From: Pollutimonas nitritireducens
GTDB taxonomy: Bacteria; Pseudomonadota; Gammaproteobacteria; Burkholderiales; Burkholderiaceae_B
Assembly: GCF_002849615.1 (NCBI RefSeq)
Contig: NZ_PDNV01000008.1
Location: 62,001 to 126,000 of the forward strand
DNA length: 64,000 bases
Direction of reading: 5' to 3'
The notes under the pieces were generated by a model. That model made no database searches. It was not told the DNA's origin and saw nothing but the letters and a program-made list of their open reading frames with translations. The position numbers were made by a program, and so were the translations under genes. This document shows, one piece after another, positions 51,885-60,955 of the stretch. The first letter of the stretch is position 1. Every line of letters begins with the position of its first letter.

Positions 51885-53042
51885 ATGAACTTTGATCTCA
51901 ACCCAGACGACCAGGCATTTGCTGACTCGGTTCGACGCTTTGCCAAAGACAAACTCACTGACGGCACACTCGAACGAGCGCACTCCCCCCACTATCCCTG
52001 GGACATTGCAAAAATGCTGGCTGAACAAGGCCTGTTTGGTATTGCATTTACAGAAGACGACGGCGGACAGGGCGGCACACTGATGCAAGCCGTGCTTGCC
52101 ATCCAAGAGATTGCCCTGATATGTCCCAAAAGCGCCGACATCGTGCAGGCAGGAAACTTCGGTCCCATCCGTACATTTGTCGAGTATGCGACCGCCGAAC
52201 AAAAAGAGCGTTTTCTGCCTGATCTTCTGGGCGGAAAAAAACTGATTTCATTAGGCATGACGGAACCTGACGCCGGCTCCGCGGTCACCGAACTACGCAC
52301 CACGGCACGCGCGGACGGTGACGAATATGTCATCAACGGCACAAAGATCTTCTCAACGCACAGTCCCGAAGCAGAGCTGTTCCTCATCTACCTGCGTTTC
52401 GGCCCCGGCCTGGACAATATCGGTTCGGTGCTGGTCGAAAAAGGCACCCCGGGATTTACCGTAGGTAACCCGTCGAACTTCATGAACGGCGAGCAATGGA
52501 GCCAGCTGTATTTTGAGGACGCCCGCATTCCCGCCAGTAATTTGCTCCTGGGACCTGGTGGTTTCAAAAAACAGATTTCAGGCTTTAATGTCGAGCGCCT
52601 TGGCAACGCCTCGCGCTCTTTGGCTTTGGGCCGTCATGCATTCAACATCGCTCGTGAACATGCAATGAATCGCAAGCAGTTTGGCCGTGCGCTCTGCGAA
52701 TTTCAAGGTCTCCAATGGAAGTTCACCGACATGGCCATGCGTCTCGAACAAGCGCAATTGCTCCTGTATAAAGCTGCAATGGAGGGGGAGCACAGCTTGC
52801 CCAGTGCACAAAGCACGGCCATGGCGAAACTGGCCTGTAACGAAGCTGGCTGGTTCGTTGCCAATGAAGCACTGCAGGTGATGGGCGGCATGGGCTTCAG
52901 CCAGGAAGCCATTGTCGAGTATTGTGTACGCCGCATCCGCGGCTGGATGATTGCGGGCGGTTCGATCGAGGTATTGAAGAACCGTATTGCCGAGGGCGTC
53001 TTCGGTCGTTCGTTCTCGCAACGAGCCCCGAAAGCACAGTAG
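51885..53042 (+). CDS. Acyl-CoA dehydrogenase (first copy)
   Basis: A 385-residue flavoenzyme of normal length. FAD/substrate motifs: SLGMTEPDAGSAVTELRTTA, NGTKIFSTHS and LQVMGGMGFSQEAIVEYCVR. The C-terminal position of the usual catalytic Glu (YEGT) reads IAGGSIE, so Glu is replaced by Ala. The base may come from another helix, as in isovaleryl- and long-chain enzymes, or act on an unusual acyl-CoA. First gene of a four-gene plus-strand operon with the SDR, a second dehydrogenase and MmgE/PrpD. A longer in-frame start exists upstream, but CAAGAGAA precedes the chosen ATG. Confidence 0.92.
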   Translation: MNFDLNPDDQAFADSVRRFAKDKLTDGTLERAHSPHYPWDIAKMLAEQGLFGIAFTEDDGGQGGTLMQAVLAIQEIALICPKSADIVQAGNFGPIRTFVEYATAEQKERFLPDLLGGKKLISLGMTEPDAGSAVTELRTTARADGDEYVINGTKIFSTHSPEAELFLIYLRFGPGLDNIGSVLVEKGTPGFTVGNPSNFMNGEQWSQLYFEDARIPASNLLLGPGGFKKQISGFNVERLGNASRSLALGRHAFNIAREHAMNRKQFGRALCEFQGLQWKFTDMAMRLEQAQLLLYKAAMEGEHSLPSAQSTAMAKLACNEAGWFVANEALQVMGGMGFSQEAIVEYCVRRIRGWMIAGGSIEVLKNRIAEGVFGRSFSQRAPKAQ

Positions 53043-53112
53043 CGCCCAACGCGGCGCATTACGCCAGTCGTCTTTGATTGACGCACTGAACAGAAATTAT
53101 CTGGAGATAGCG

Positions 53113-53895
53113 ATGGATTTAGGTATCAAAGACAGGGTTGCAGTAATAACGGGGGGCGTGCAAGGCATTGGCCTTGAAGTAGCGCGCGAGCTGGCGCGAG
53201 CTGGGGTGAACCTGGTCCTTGCCGACGTGAACGCAGCGGCCGGCAGCGATGCGGTAAGCGAATTAAGCAAATCGGTCACGGCAGAATTCGTACTGACCGA
53301 TCTCACCCAACCTGAATCTGTAAAGGGCATGATAGACGTCGCCATGCAAAAATTCGGTCGAGTCGATTTCTTTGTGAACTGCGCTGCCATCCTCGACGAC
53401 AAGACGTTCGAAGAGTCATCGCCAGATGACTGGAAACGAATGCTGGATGTGTGCCTGTTGGGGCCCATGCACTGTTTGCATAATGTTCTGCCAATCATGA
53501 AGGCCCAGGAATTCGGTCGCATCGTGTGCTTTTCATCAGACTCCGCCCGTATCGGCCAAGCCCGGCTGTCTTACTACGCAGCCGCCAAAGCCGGCGTCAC
53601 CACATTGGTAAAGTCCATCGCCCAGGAAATGGGCCAGCACGGGATCACGGCCAACATTGTGTCACCCGGTGCAACAAACACGCCCTTGCGCATGAGACGC
53701 GAAGAAGCGCTACGCGAACAAATGGGCGAAGAGAAATACCAGCGCAGGGTGAAAACGGTTGAAAAAATGTACCCCTTGCGTCGCATCGGAGAACCTTCAG
53801 ACATCGCGCCCATGGTGGCGTTCCTTCTCAGCGAGCACGCAAGCTGGATGACTGGTCAGGTGATCAGCATCAACGGCGGCTTTACGATGGTGTAA
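53113..53895 (+). CDS. Short-chain dehydrogenase/reductase, BadH/FabG-like
   Basis: A 260-residue classical SDR. The cofactor motif is TGGVQGIG (13-20). The acidic D38 in VLADVN favours NAD. Catalytic S142, Y155 and K159 (YYAAAK) are intact, and the C-terminus is MTGQVISINGGFTMV. IVCFSSDSARIGQARLSYY resembles 2-hydroxycyclohexanecarboxyl-CoA dehydrogenase (BadH) in the same place. Likely role: oxidise a 3-hydroxyacyl-CoA made by the hydratase to the 3-ketoacyl-CoA. Ribosome site GGAG 8 bases before the ATG. Confidence 0.92.
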   Translation: MDLGIKDRVAVITGGVQGIGLEVARELARAGVNLVLADVNAAAGSDAVSELSKSVTAEFVLTDLTQPESVKGMIDVAMQKFGRVDFFVNCAAILDDKTFEESSPDDWKRMLDVCLLGPMHCLHNVLPIMKAQEFGRIVCFSSDSARIGQARLSYYAAAKAGVTTLVKSIAQEMGQHGITANIVSPGATNTPLRMRREEALREQMGEEKYQRRVKTVEKMYPLRRIGEPSDIAPMVAFLLSEHASWMTGQVISINGGFTMV

Positions 53896-53900
53896 CGGAA

Positions 53901-55046
53901 ATGAACTTTGAATTAACGACAGAACAACGCCAGCTCCAGGACGCGGCAATCCGACTCTCGCAGAATAAACTGATGCCAATTCTGGCGGCCCATCCAAAAA
54001 GTGTGTCATTGTCCAAGCCCGTCATGCTGGACATATTCAAGATTCTGGCGGAATTCGGGCTCACCGGCGCGCGCGTTCCAGAAGAGCTTGGCGGCAGCGG
54101 GCTAAGCATGCTCGACTACGGCCTTGTATTCGAACAGCTGCCACCGGTTATCGCTTTGGCGCTCATTGCCCATGACGGCACCACGTCACGCCTTTGTGCA
54201 AGCGGCGTCGCCCAAGACTCTCCCCAGCTGATCGAAGACCTCCTGACGGGCAAGAAGATCGCATGTACAGCGTCCACCGAACCGACCACCGGATCTGATC
54301 CTCGCAGCGTCAAGTTGCGCATTCGCGAATCGGACGACGGCAAAACAGCGTTCCTGTCGGGCACTAAGCAATGGATCACCAACGGCACTATCGCTGACGT
54401 CGCCTTCGTGACGGGCAAACTGGACGGTAACGGCGAGCTTCAGCGCTATCTTGTAGAACACGCCGTGTCGCCGTACACCGCTACCGAGATCCCATGTATT
54501 GGTTTGCAGCAAGGCCATCTAAGCGAGCTGATGTTCGACCAGGTGCCGGTGCCGCTCAGCAACGCCATTGGTAACGACAACAGCACAATGAAAACGCTGA
54601 CGCAAGCCTGGCTCGTCAACCGCCCGCTGCTTGGCCTGCTTGGCCTTAGATCCGCAGAGCGCGCAAAAGAAGCAGCCTTAGAGCATGTGAAAGACCGCAT
54701 ACAATTCGGCTCTGTTCTTGCCAGCAAACAGCTGATGCAGGAAGCGTTGGTCGATATCGAAGCGTCCATTCAGAGCGCACGATTGCTCTGTTACAGTGCG
54801 CTGGATGCCGCCGATCGCGGCGTGGCAACCCAAGCGTTATCTGCCATGGCGAAGCGCCAGGGTGTAGCCACCGCCGAAAAGGCCGCCAGCATTGCAATGC
54901 GACTTTGCGGCGCGATGGGTCTTGCAATCGAAACAGGCGTGGAACAGCACGCTCGCGACATCAAGATGTTGACCATCCCTGACGGCACCTACGAGATTCT
55001 GACTCTCATCGCCGGTCGGGAAATTACCGGTCAAAGCGCTTTCTAA
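53901..55046 (+). CDS. Acyl-CoA dehydrogenase (second copy)
   Basis: A 381-residue dehydrogenase. Landmarks are LTGARVPEELGGSGLSMLDY, ACTASTEPTTGSDPRS and SGTKQWITNG. The C-terminal catalytic Glu position reads IPDGTYEI, so Asp stands where Glu is usual. It differs clearly from the first copy. The two could form a heteromeric enzyme, as in some steroid-ring dehydrogenases, or act on successive intermediates. It lies 5 bases after the SDR gene. Confidence 0.92.
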   Translation: MNFELTTEQRQLQDAAIRLSQNKLMPILAAHPKSVSLSKPVMLDIFKILAEFGLTGARVPEELGGSGLSMLDYGLVFEQLPPVIALALIAHDGTTSRLCASGVAQDSPQLIEDLLTGKKIACTASTEPTTGSDPRSVKLRIRESDDGKTAFLSGTKQWITNGTIADVAFVTGKLDGNGELQRYLVEHAVSPYTATEIPCIGLQQGHLSELMFDQVPVPLSNAIGNDNSTMKTLTQAWLVNRPLLGLLGLRSAERAKEAALEHVKDRIQFGSVLASKQLMQEALVDIEASIQSARLLCYSALDAADRGVATQALSAMAKRQGVATAEKAASIAMRLCGAMGLAIETGVEQHARDIKMLTIPDGTYEILTLIAGREITGQSAF

Positions 55047-55054
55047 GGATGCCC

Positions 55055-56401
55055 ATGATTATTGAAGAACTTTCCCGATATGCCGCGGATCAACTTGAAA
55101 CAGGCCTTACCGCCGATGTGTCGCATGCGGCCAAGCGCGCCCTTGTTGACTGGTTCTCCGCACTGTTTCCCGGTACGAAAGTGCAGCCGGCCGCCATCCT
55201 GATGCAGGCCCATGCGCATGAGCTGGGAATGGGTCGAGCCAGCCTTCCGGGACTGAAAACCATGGCACTTCCTGCTACAGCGGCATGGATTAATGGTAGT
55301 GTTTCCCATGCGGTCGAATTTGACGATATTTTTCGAGATGCCATATATCACCCCGGATGCCCTACCATAGCCGCCGCGCTAGCCGTAGCCGAGCATCGGC
55401 AGGCTTCCGGCAAACACCTGCTCGAGGCGATCACAATTGGCTACGAGATTTCCACCCGTATTGGCGTAGCAGTACAGCCGTCACACTACAAGTATTTCCA
55501 CACTACCGGTACCGTCGGGTGCTTTGGCAGTGCAGCGGCGTCCGCTGCACTGCTTTCCAATCAGCCCAGCGTCACGGCGCACGCCTTAGCCACATCTGCC
55601 ACCTTTGCTTCAGGCCTGCAACAGGCGTTCCGCTCCGAGGCGATGACTAAAGCGCTGCATGCGGGGCATGCAGCATGGGTGGGTGTAAGCTCCGCATTTG
55701 GTGCCGAGAAAGGTCTAACGGGTGTGCTCGACATTCTGGAAGGCGCTGCGGGTTTTGGGGCGGCGTTAGCCGATGGGCCGAACTGGGCTAAGGCCACCGA
55801 AGGGCTCGGAAGCCGCTACAACATTGCCAGCATGACCGTTAAGAATCATGGTTGTTGCGGGCACACCTTCGCGTCAATCGACGGGCTGCTTGCCCTACGC
55901 GACCAGCATGGCTTCGATATTCAGGCCATTGATCGCATCGAGATCGCAACCTATGCGGCAGGCGTAGAGGTGGCAGGCATCAAAGACCCCAAATCACCGT
56001 TCGAATGCAAATTCAGTATTCCGTATGTCGTCGCTCATGCTGCCAAGTACGGGTCCGTCCGCCTTGCCGCGTTCGACACCGACCGTATCTTTGACGAAGA
56101 GTTAAGAGCACTGATGCCTCGCATTCAGCTAAAGGCCGATCCCGAACTGACCAGCAAGTTTCCCAACGTCCGTGCCGCCCGGGTTCACGTTTACTTGAAA
56201 AACGGTCAAGTCATTGAACACTACCAGCCGTTTCGTATTGGTGACCCCGAAGCACCACTGAGCGACAATCAGATCAGCGAAAAATTCCTGGAGCTTGCCT
56301 CACCAGTAATATCCGACGCAGCGGCTACGCAATTGCTGGCACGCCTTTGGTCAATTGATAAGGTAGACGACGTGCGCGCGTTGAACTTAAGCGCGCTATA
56401 G
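55055..56401 (+). CDS. MmgE/PrpD family protein (second copy)
   Basis: A 448-residue family member. AAGGA lies 5 bases before the chosen ATG; an ATG 6 bases earlier would leave no spacing. The motif reads VEFDDIFRDAIYHPGCPTIA, where the His of the usual DDTH is Phe, and YFHTTGTVGCFGSAAASAAL replaces the GWHPT-type stretch. Sequence and motif differ from the first copy, so a different substrate is likely. Last gene of the dehydrogenase operon, followed by a strong hairpin. Confidence 0.9.
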   Translation: MIIEELSRYAADQLETGLTADVSHAAKRALVDWFSALFPGTKVQPAAILMQAHAHELGMGRASLPGLKTMALPATAAWINGSVSHAVEFDDIFRDAIYHPGCPTIAAALAVAEHRQASGKHLLEAITIGYEISTRIGVAVQPSHYKYFHTTGTVGCFGSAAASAALLSNQPSVTAHALATSATFASGLQQAFRSEAMTKALHAGHAAWVGVSSAFGAEKGLTGVLDILEGAAGFGAALADGPNWAKATEGLGSRYNIASMTVKNHGCCGHTFASIDGLLALRDQHGFDIQAIDRIEIATYAAGVEVAGIKDPKSPFECKFSIPYVVAHAAKYGSVRLAAFDTDRIFDEELRALMPRIQLKADPELTSKFPNVRAARVHVYLKNGQVIEHYQPFRIGDPEAPLSDNQISEKFLELASPVISDAAATQLLARLWSIDKVDDVRALNLSAL

Positions 56402-56414
56402 CCACCTATGCATA

Positions 56415-56452
56415 ACATAGGGTGCGCCAAAACTCTTTGGCGCACCCTATGT
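56415..56452. terminator. Strong bidirectional hairpin between convergent genes
   Basis: A perfect 17-bp stem (left arm 56415-56431, right arm 56436-56452) with loop ACTC lies between the MmgE/PrpD stop and the convergent IclR stop 6 bases away. The arm ends next to the loop are AAA/TTT. It probably ends both transcripts. Confidence 0.8.
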
Positions 56453-56457
56453 CAGCT

Positions 56458-57207
56458 TCAGTCGCAAACTGCTGCAGAAAACAGCCCGGCCCCCATCTTC
56501 AATGAAATCTCCTTTTGGGCCTGAAGCATCAGCGCCAGATTACACTCTTGCTCATCTCGCATCCGCTCTTCGGGCCCGGTCAGCGTCAGCGCATACATAC
56601 CTCGGTCGTCCATATCGAAAAGCGCCACCGAAATGGCGAGAGATCCTGCCACGCGTTCGCTTTTGGTAACCGCATAGTAAGATTTCCGAATCTGCGCGAG
56701 CCTGGCTTTTAGTTCGGCAGACTCCATGGAAAAATCAGCTGGCAAGGCACTGATAATGGCGGACTGCTCATCTGGAGGCAAATGCGCCAACAGCACCTTG
56801 CCTGTGGCGCCATAAAACAAAGGTGCATGCTCCCCCAGATTTACGATGTGCGTCAGACGAGATTCTGCTTCGACAACATCAATGCAGACACGATCTGTTC
56901 CTACCACGGCGTTCAGGCTAACCGTTTCGCCTGTTTTTCTCCCAATCTCAACCATCGTCGGACGCGCCATATCGCGAACGCTGAGCCCGCTGGCGACAAC
57001 ACCCGCCAGCTTGACGAGTTTCATGGACAGGCAATACCTCTGATCCTCCAGCTTCACCAGGTAGCCTGCGCCACACAGGCTGTTGACCAAGCGGAATGTC
57101 GTTGCTTTGGAAAGCTGGATGCGATCGCCGATTTCCTGCAGCGCGAGCTTGGTTCTGTCGGCGGTGAACGCATCTAGTATCGAGAAAATTCTATTGACAG
57201 CCCGCAC
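56458..57207 (-). CDS. IclR family transcriptional regulator (second of the pair)
   Basis: A 249-residue IclR protein, clearly paralogous to the one at 47045 (shared KATTFRLVNSL, RYCLSMKLVKLAGVVASGLS, RVCIDVVE, HIVNLGEHAPL and YGATGKVLL). I chose GTG at 57207, which aligns with the other protein's start; TGAGG lies 6 bases before it, and 7 bases separate it from the synthetase stop. Last gene of the hydrolase/crotonase/synthetase operon. Confidence 0.92.
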   Translation of the reverse strand: MRAVNRIFSILDAFTADRTKLALQEIGDRIQLSKATTFRLVNSLCGAGYLVKLEDQRYCLSMKLVKLAGVVASGLSVRDMARPTMVEIGRKTGETVSLNAVVGTDRVCIDVVEAESRLTHIVNLGEHAPLFYGATGKVLLAHLPPDEQSAIISALPADFSMESAELKARLAQIRKSYYAVTKSERVAGSLAISVALFDMDDRGMYALTLTGPEERMRDEQECNLALMLQAQKEISLKMGAGLFSAAVCD

Positions 57208-57214
57208 CGCAGCC

Positions 57215-59320
57215 TCAGGCGTTATGGGAAGCTGCAGGCAGCTCGCCAAGCACGACCAAGCCGTCAAGCGCCCTGACACCTTGCCCTTTGGCAAGAATAG
57301 CCAATGGGTTAATCTCTGCCTCGGCCACCTGGGCATTTGCGCACTTTGCGAGCGTAGACATCTTGGCCACTACATCGGCCAACGCATCCAGGTCACCTAG
57401 CGGCAAGTTCCGATAGCCAGAGAACTGCGCAAACGCCTTGACCTCAGTGATCATCTTTCTTGCTTCCTGAGGTGAGACCGGTGCCGGACGGATACTGACA
57501 TCTTGATAGAGCTCGGCAAGCACGCCCCCCAGACCGACGGAAATAACCGGGCCGACGGCAGGATCGTGCGAATAGCCAACCAACGCCTCGCCAAGCCCTC
57601 GCACCATTTCCTGGACCTGAAAACCTTCAATGAATGCGTCGGGCAACGTGGCATTGATCCGAACCAGCATGTTTTGAGCCTCATGTCGGAGCTCGTTTAC
57701 GTTGGCAATGCCCAGTTTCACGCCACCCACTTCGGTTTTGTGAGGTATTGACGCAGATGATATCTTCAGAACACAAGGGAACTGGATCTGCTCTACCGTC
57801 TCGCCCAGCCAGGTAGCGGGTTCAGCGGATAACGTCCATTCCTGCACTTGCGGAATACCGAGAGAAGCCAGTACATTTTGCGAATCAACCGAACTGAGCG
57901 TTTGACCGGGTTCATGACCATCAAGCGCAGTTACGACGACAGCACACGAATCCGAATGCTGTCGTGGCGCCTGCCAACGGGCCCAGGCGCTCAATGCGTC
58001 GGCGCAGGCTTCAGGTTGTGAAAACACCGCGACACCCGCGTCACGCAATAACTTTCTGGACCGCTCGGCGTTAGGAGTAAGAAATACTGCCAGCGGCTTG
58101 CTGGTTTGAATCGAAACAATCGGCGACACCGCGCGATCAGGGCGAAACTGCGAGGAGGAACCTACCACAGCCACCACGGCGTCGATGTCGGGCGAGTCAA
58201 CAAATGCAGACAATACGGCGCCGTAGGTTGCGGGATTTGTACCCGTCAACGTTAAATCGACCAACGGCGCATCGCTGATATGAATGCCCTTGCGCGCCAG
58301 GCCGGCTTGCATCTCGAGTGACGGCGAAACGACATCGATATTGCGTTCGCCCATGTTGTCAACGATCAAGGCGCCGCCCCCGCCCGTTGTCGACATCACG
58401 CCAATGCGCGCGCCTGTACCGCGACCATGGCGAAACAAGGCCGGCGCATCCAGCAATGCTTCGAAGTTGAATAATTCGACTATGCCGATATCCCTGAGGA
58501 AAGCAGAGGTCGCTTTACCGTTACCCGTTAAAGCGCCCGTATGCGATACCGCCAAATGCTGACCAATTGCCGAGCGCCCCAGGCGATAGGCCAAAATGGG
58601 CTTGTTGGCCTCATGCGCCTTCATTGCGGCGCGCCGCAATGCCGCCGGGGAGCGAATGGTCTCGAGAAAGAGTTGAATAACCTGAGTTTGCGGGTCGTCC
58701 ACCATCATTTCGACCAGCTCGGCCACCGAGATGTCAGCCTCGTTACCGACCGATACCAGCTTTGAAAAACCGATACCAAGCGCTACACCGCGTGAAAGGA
58801 TGGCACCCAACAAGCTGCCGCTCTGAGAAATGAGACTCACATCACCGGCAGGAAGCTCGCTTAACGACAGCACTTCATTGGCCGACAAGGCCACCTGTGC
58901 GTGCACATCGACAACGCCCAACGCATTCGGCCCCAAGAGCCGGGTCTGGGATCCTTTGAGCATGCCCAGAAGCTTTTCCTGCCGGGCCATACCGTCAATA
59001 CCCGCCTCGGAAAAACCATTGGACATGATAGTGACGCAACGCACCTTGGCTGCAATGCAGTCTTCAACCGCAGAGAGTACGTGCTCGGTGGGAAGCATGA
59101 TATAGGCGTGTTCGACCTGTTCCGGTACTTCGCTTACCTTTGGGTAAGCCTTCAGTCCCAGTACGACATCTCTGCGCGGATTGATGGGAAAGATGGTACC
59201 TGGATAGCCATGCTGAGTAAGATGTTTCTGCGGCAACGCTGAATGCTTGTCTACGTCGGCGGAAGCGCCAACCAAAGCAATCGACTTGGGGCGAAAAAGG
59301 GCGCTGATCAGTTCTGACAT
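57215..59320 (-). CDS. ADP-forming acyl-CoA synthetase (AcdAB-type fusion)
   Basis: A 701-residue acetyl-CoA-synthetase (ADP-forming)-like protein. A CoA-binding Rossmann domain (PKSIALVGAS, 11-20) is followed by succinyl-CoA-ligase-like domains with the phospho-His H260 in VSHTGALTGN, and then a C-terminal ATP-grasp region (LASLGIPQVQEWTLSAEP; ASIPHKTEVGGVKLG). It joins an organic acid to CoA with ADP and phosphate as products, cheaper than the AMP-forming type. It probably activates the island's substrate. AAGGAG lies upstream of the chosen ATG, which is 4 bases past the crotonase stop. Confidence 0.92.
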   Translation of the reverse strand: MSELISALFRPKSIALVGASADVDKHSALPQKHLTQHGYPGTIFPINPRRDVVLGLKAYPKVSEVPEQVEHAYIMLPTEHVLSAVEDCIAAKVRCVTIMSNGFSEAGIDGMARQEKLLGMLKGSQTRLLGPNALGVVDVHAQVALSANEVLSLSELPAGDVSLISQSGSLLGAILSRGVALGIGFSKLVSVGNEADISVAELVEMMVDDPQTQVIQLFLETIRSPAALRRAAMKAHEANKPILAYRLGRSAIGQHLAVSHTGALTGNGKATSAFLRDIGIVELFNFEALLDAPALFRHGRGTGARIGVMSTTGGGGALIVDNMGERNIDVVSPSLEMQAGLARKGIHISDAPLVDLTLTGTNPATYGAVLSAFVDSPDIDAVVAVVGSSSQFRPDRAVSPIVSIQTSKPLAVFLTPNAERSRKLLRDAGVAVFSQPEACADALSAWARWQAPRQHSDSCAVVVTALDGHEPGQTLSSVDSQNVLASLGIPQVQEWTLSAEPATWLGETVEQIQFPCVLKISSASIPHKTEVGGVKLGIANVNELRHEAQNMLVRINATLPDAFIEGFQVQEMVRGLGEALVGYSHDPAVGPVISVGLGGVLAELYQDVSIRPAPVSPQEARKMITEVKAFAQFSGYRNLPLGDLDALADVVAKMSTLAKCANAQVAEAEINPLAILAKGQGVRALDGLVVLGELPAASHNA

Positions 59321-59324
59321 CTGG

Positions 59325-60107
59325 TCATTCTCCTTTGAACTGGGCTGTGCGCTTTTCCAGGAATGCCGAGATACCTTCAGCCTTGTCCGCCGTTCCATAC
59401 ACCGTGGTGACAAGCATTGTTTCGAACTCGATCGCAGAAGCAAGATCCATTTGCATCCCGCGATGGACTGCACGCTTCACGAACGCAAGCGAAAGCGGCG
59501 CGCGAGTAGCATAGTGTCCAGCCAGCTTGACAGCGGTTTCAAGCGCCGCGCCACTTGCTACGCGCCGATTGATCAGCCCCATTCTTAACGCTTCGCTGGC
59601 GTCGATGGGTTCAGCGGAAAAAAGGATATCCAACGCATTCGCCAGGCCTACAACGCGAGGCAGACGTTGAGTACCACCCGCGCCAGCGACCGTACCGATA
59701 CGCGAGCTGGTAATGGCAAACGTCGCGCCCTCGCCGGCGACACGCAGGTCTGCCGCCAGTGCAAGTTCCAGCCCACCTGTCATGCAGAACCCTTCGATGG
59801 CTGCAATAACCGGCTTGGACGACTGTTCAAGTGCTTCATTAAGACGGTGCCAGTGACTGAAGTATCGCCGTCCTTCCTGGGCCGAGCTGATTTTGAACGC
59901 CTCGTTGAGATCGGCACCCGCAGAGAAATAGTCGCTTCCGCCGGTCAGTATGATAGCCGACATATCTTTGCGACTTTCAACCTCCTGGCAAGCTGAAATG
60001 ATCTCGTCCATCATTTGCTCGCTGATCGCATTCCGCCGCTCGGGACGGTGGAGTTCAATGATAAATGCGGGGCCTTCACTACGAGTGTTGATTGTTTGGT
60101 AATTCAT
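59325..60107 (-). CDS. Enoyl-CoA hydratase/isomerase (crotonase) with one catalytic Glu replaced
   Basis: A 260-residue crotonase. The oxyanion-hole regions FSAGADLNEA (61-70) and GFCMTGGLELALAAD are intact, and the first catalytic Glu is E114 (GGLE). The second Glu of hydratases (in QPE of rat mitochondrial hydratase) falls at S134 in FAITSSRIGT. One acid/base residue suggests an isomerase, a hydrolase or a changed hydration mechanism. It overlaps the alpha/beta hydrolase gene by 29 bases. Confidence 0.92.
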   Translation of the reverse strand: MNYQTINTRSEGPAFIIELHRPERRNAISEQMMDEIISACQEVESRKDMSAIILTGGSDYFSAGADLNEAFKISSAQEGRRYFSHWHRLNEALEQSSKPVIAAIEGFCMTGGLELALAADLRVAGEGATFAITSSRIGTVAGAGGTQRLPRVVGLANALDILFSAEPIDASEALRMGLINRRVASGAALETAVKLAGHYATRAPLSLAFVKRAVHRGMQMDLASAIEFETMLVTTVYGTADKAEGISAFLEKRTAQFKGE

Positions 60108-60945
60108 GTTTTGTTCCTTCTAGATGGAATTGACTGATTGTGGTATTGACTGCGCTGCTGGCTTCATACTGAAGCCAATGCCCCGCACCGGGAATCATTT
60201 CGACCCTTGCTTTGGGTAACGACTGGTTCAAGAGCGCTTTACGCTCAAATTTCGACGGGAAGATCAGAGGATCTTGCTCACCCAGCAGTATTTGCAGGGG
60301 AATGTCCAGTCGTTGCAAGTTCTTGATAAGCGAATTTTCGTAACTGATAACCCTGCTGTCGAACCTGGCCAGGCCGACGTTCCGCAAATGTATTTCAACT
60401 GCCGGGTCATCGACCGAGGGCTCTTTTGCCAGCATCCAGCGCCCAAGATTGCGCGCGGTTGCCGCATTGATTTCATGCATGGGAGTGCTATCGCTCTTCC
60501 GGACCTTCTCGAGCGTGATCAATCTGCCCGTTGGCTTGCCGAAGCCCGAGGGGCTGATCAAACTTAAGCGGCTGGGGGCATGTCCTTGCGCAGCCAGCTG
60601 TACGGCAACACCCGCCGACACTGCGCCACCGAAACTGAATCCGGCCAAATGGAAAGGCTGATCGTTGACAGCAAGGCGAACTGCCTGGGCCACCCAAGCG
60701 AGGTATTCCTGGGTGCTTATACCTTCCGAGACCGTTGCGGACTCACCGAAGCCGGGTAGGTCCAGCGTCACGACGGTGAAACTGGCCGCGAGCGTTTCGA
60801 CATTATTGGTCCAGTGCGTGCGGGAGCCCGCCCCACCATGGATCAAGATGAGATTGGGCCCCTGCCCTATTGTGCGTACGGAAAGGCCTACCTTGTAGGC
60901 GCGCGAGCCAAAAACTTGCATTGGAAGGTTCTCTTTATCAGCCAT
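60079..60945 (-). CDS. Alpha/beta hydrolase (MhpC/BphD-like fold)
   Basis: A 288-residue serine hydrolase. The oxyanion strand is LILIHGGAG, the nucleophile elbow GFSFGG (S104), the acid probably D in LLGEQDPLIFPS, and the base H in IPGAGHWLQYE. Layout and length fit C-C bond hydrolases of ring-cleavage pathways, lactonases and thioesterases. First gene of the minus-strand operon. It may open a lactone or cleave a ring product, or release CoA. ATG 60945 was used; a TTG 18 bases earlier is less likely. Confidence 0.9.
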   Translation of the reverse strand: MADKENLPMQVFGSRAYKVGLSVRTIGQGPNLILIHGGAGSRTHWTNNVETLAASFTVVTLDLPGFGESATVSEGISTQEYLAWVAQAVRLAVNDQPFHLAGFSFGGAVSAGVAVQLAAQGHAPSRLSLISPSGFGKPTGRLITLEKVRKSDSTPMHEINAATARNLGRWMLAKEPSVDDPAVEIHLRNVGLARFDSRVISYENSLIKNLQRLDIPLQILLGEQDPLIFPSKFERKALLNQSLPKARVEMIPGAGHWLQYEASSAVNTTISQFHLEGTKHELPNNQHS

Positions 60946-60955
60946 TTGATGTATT

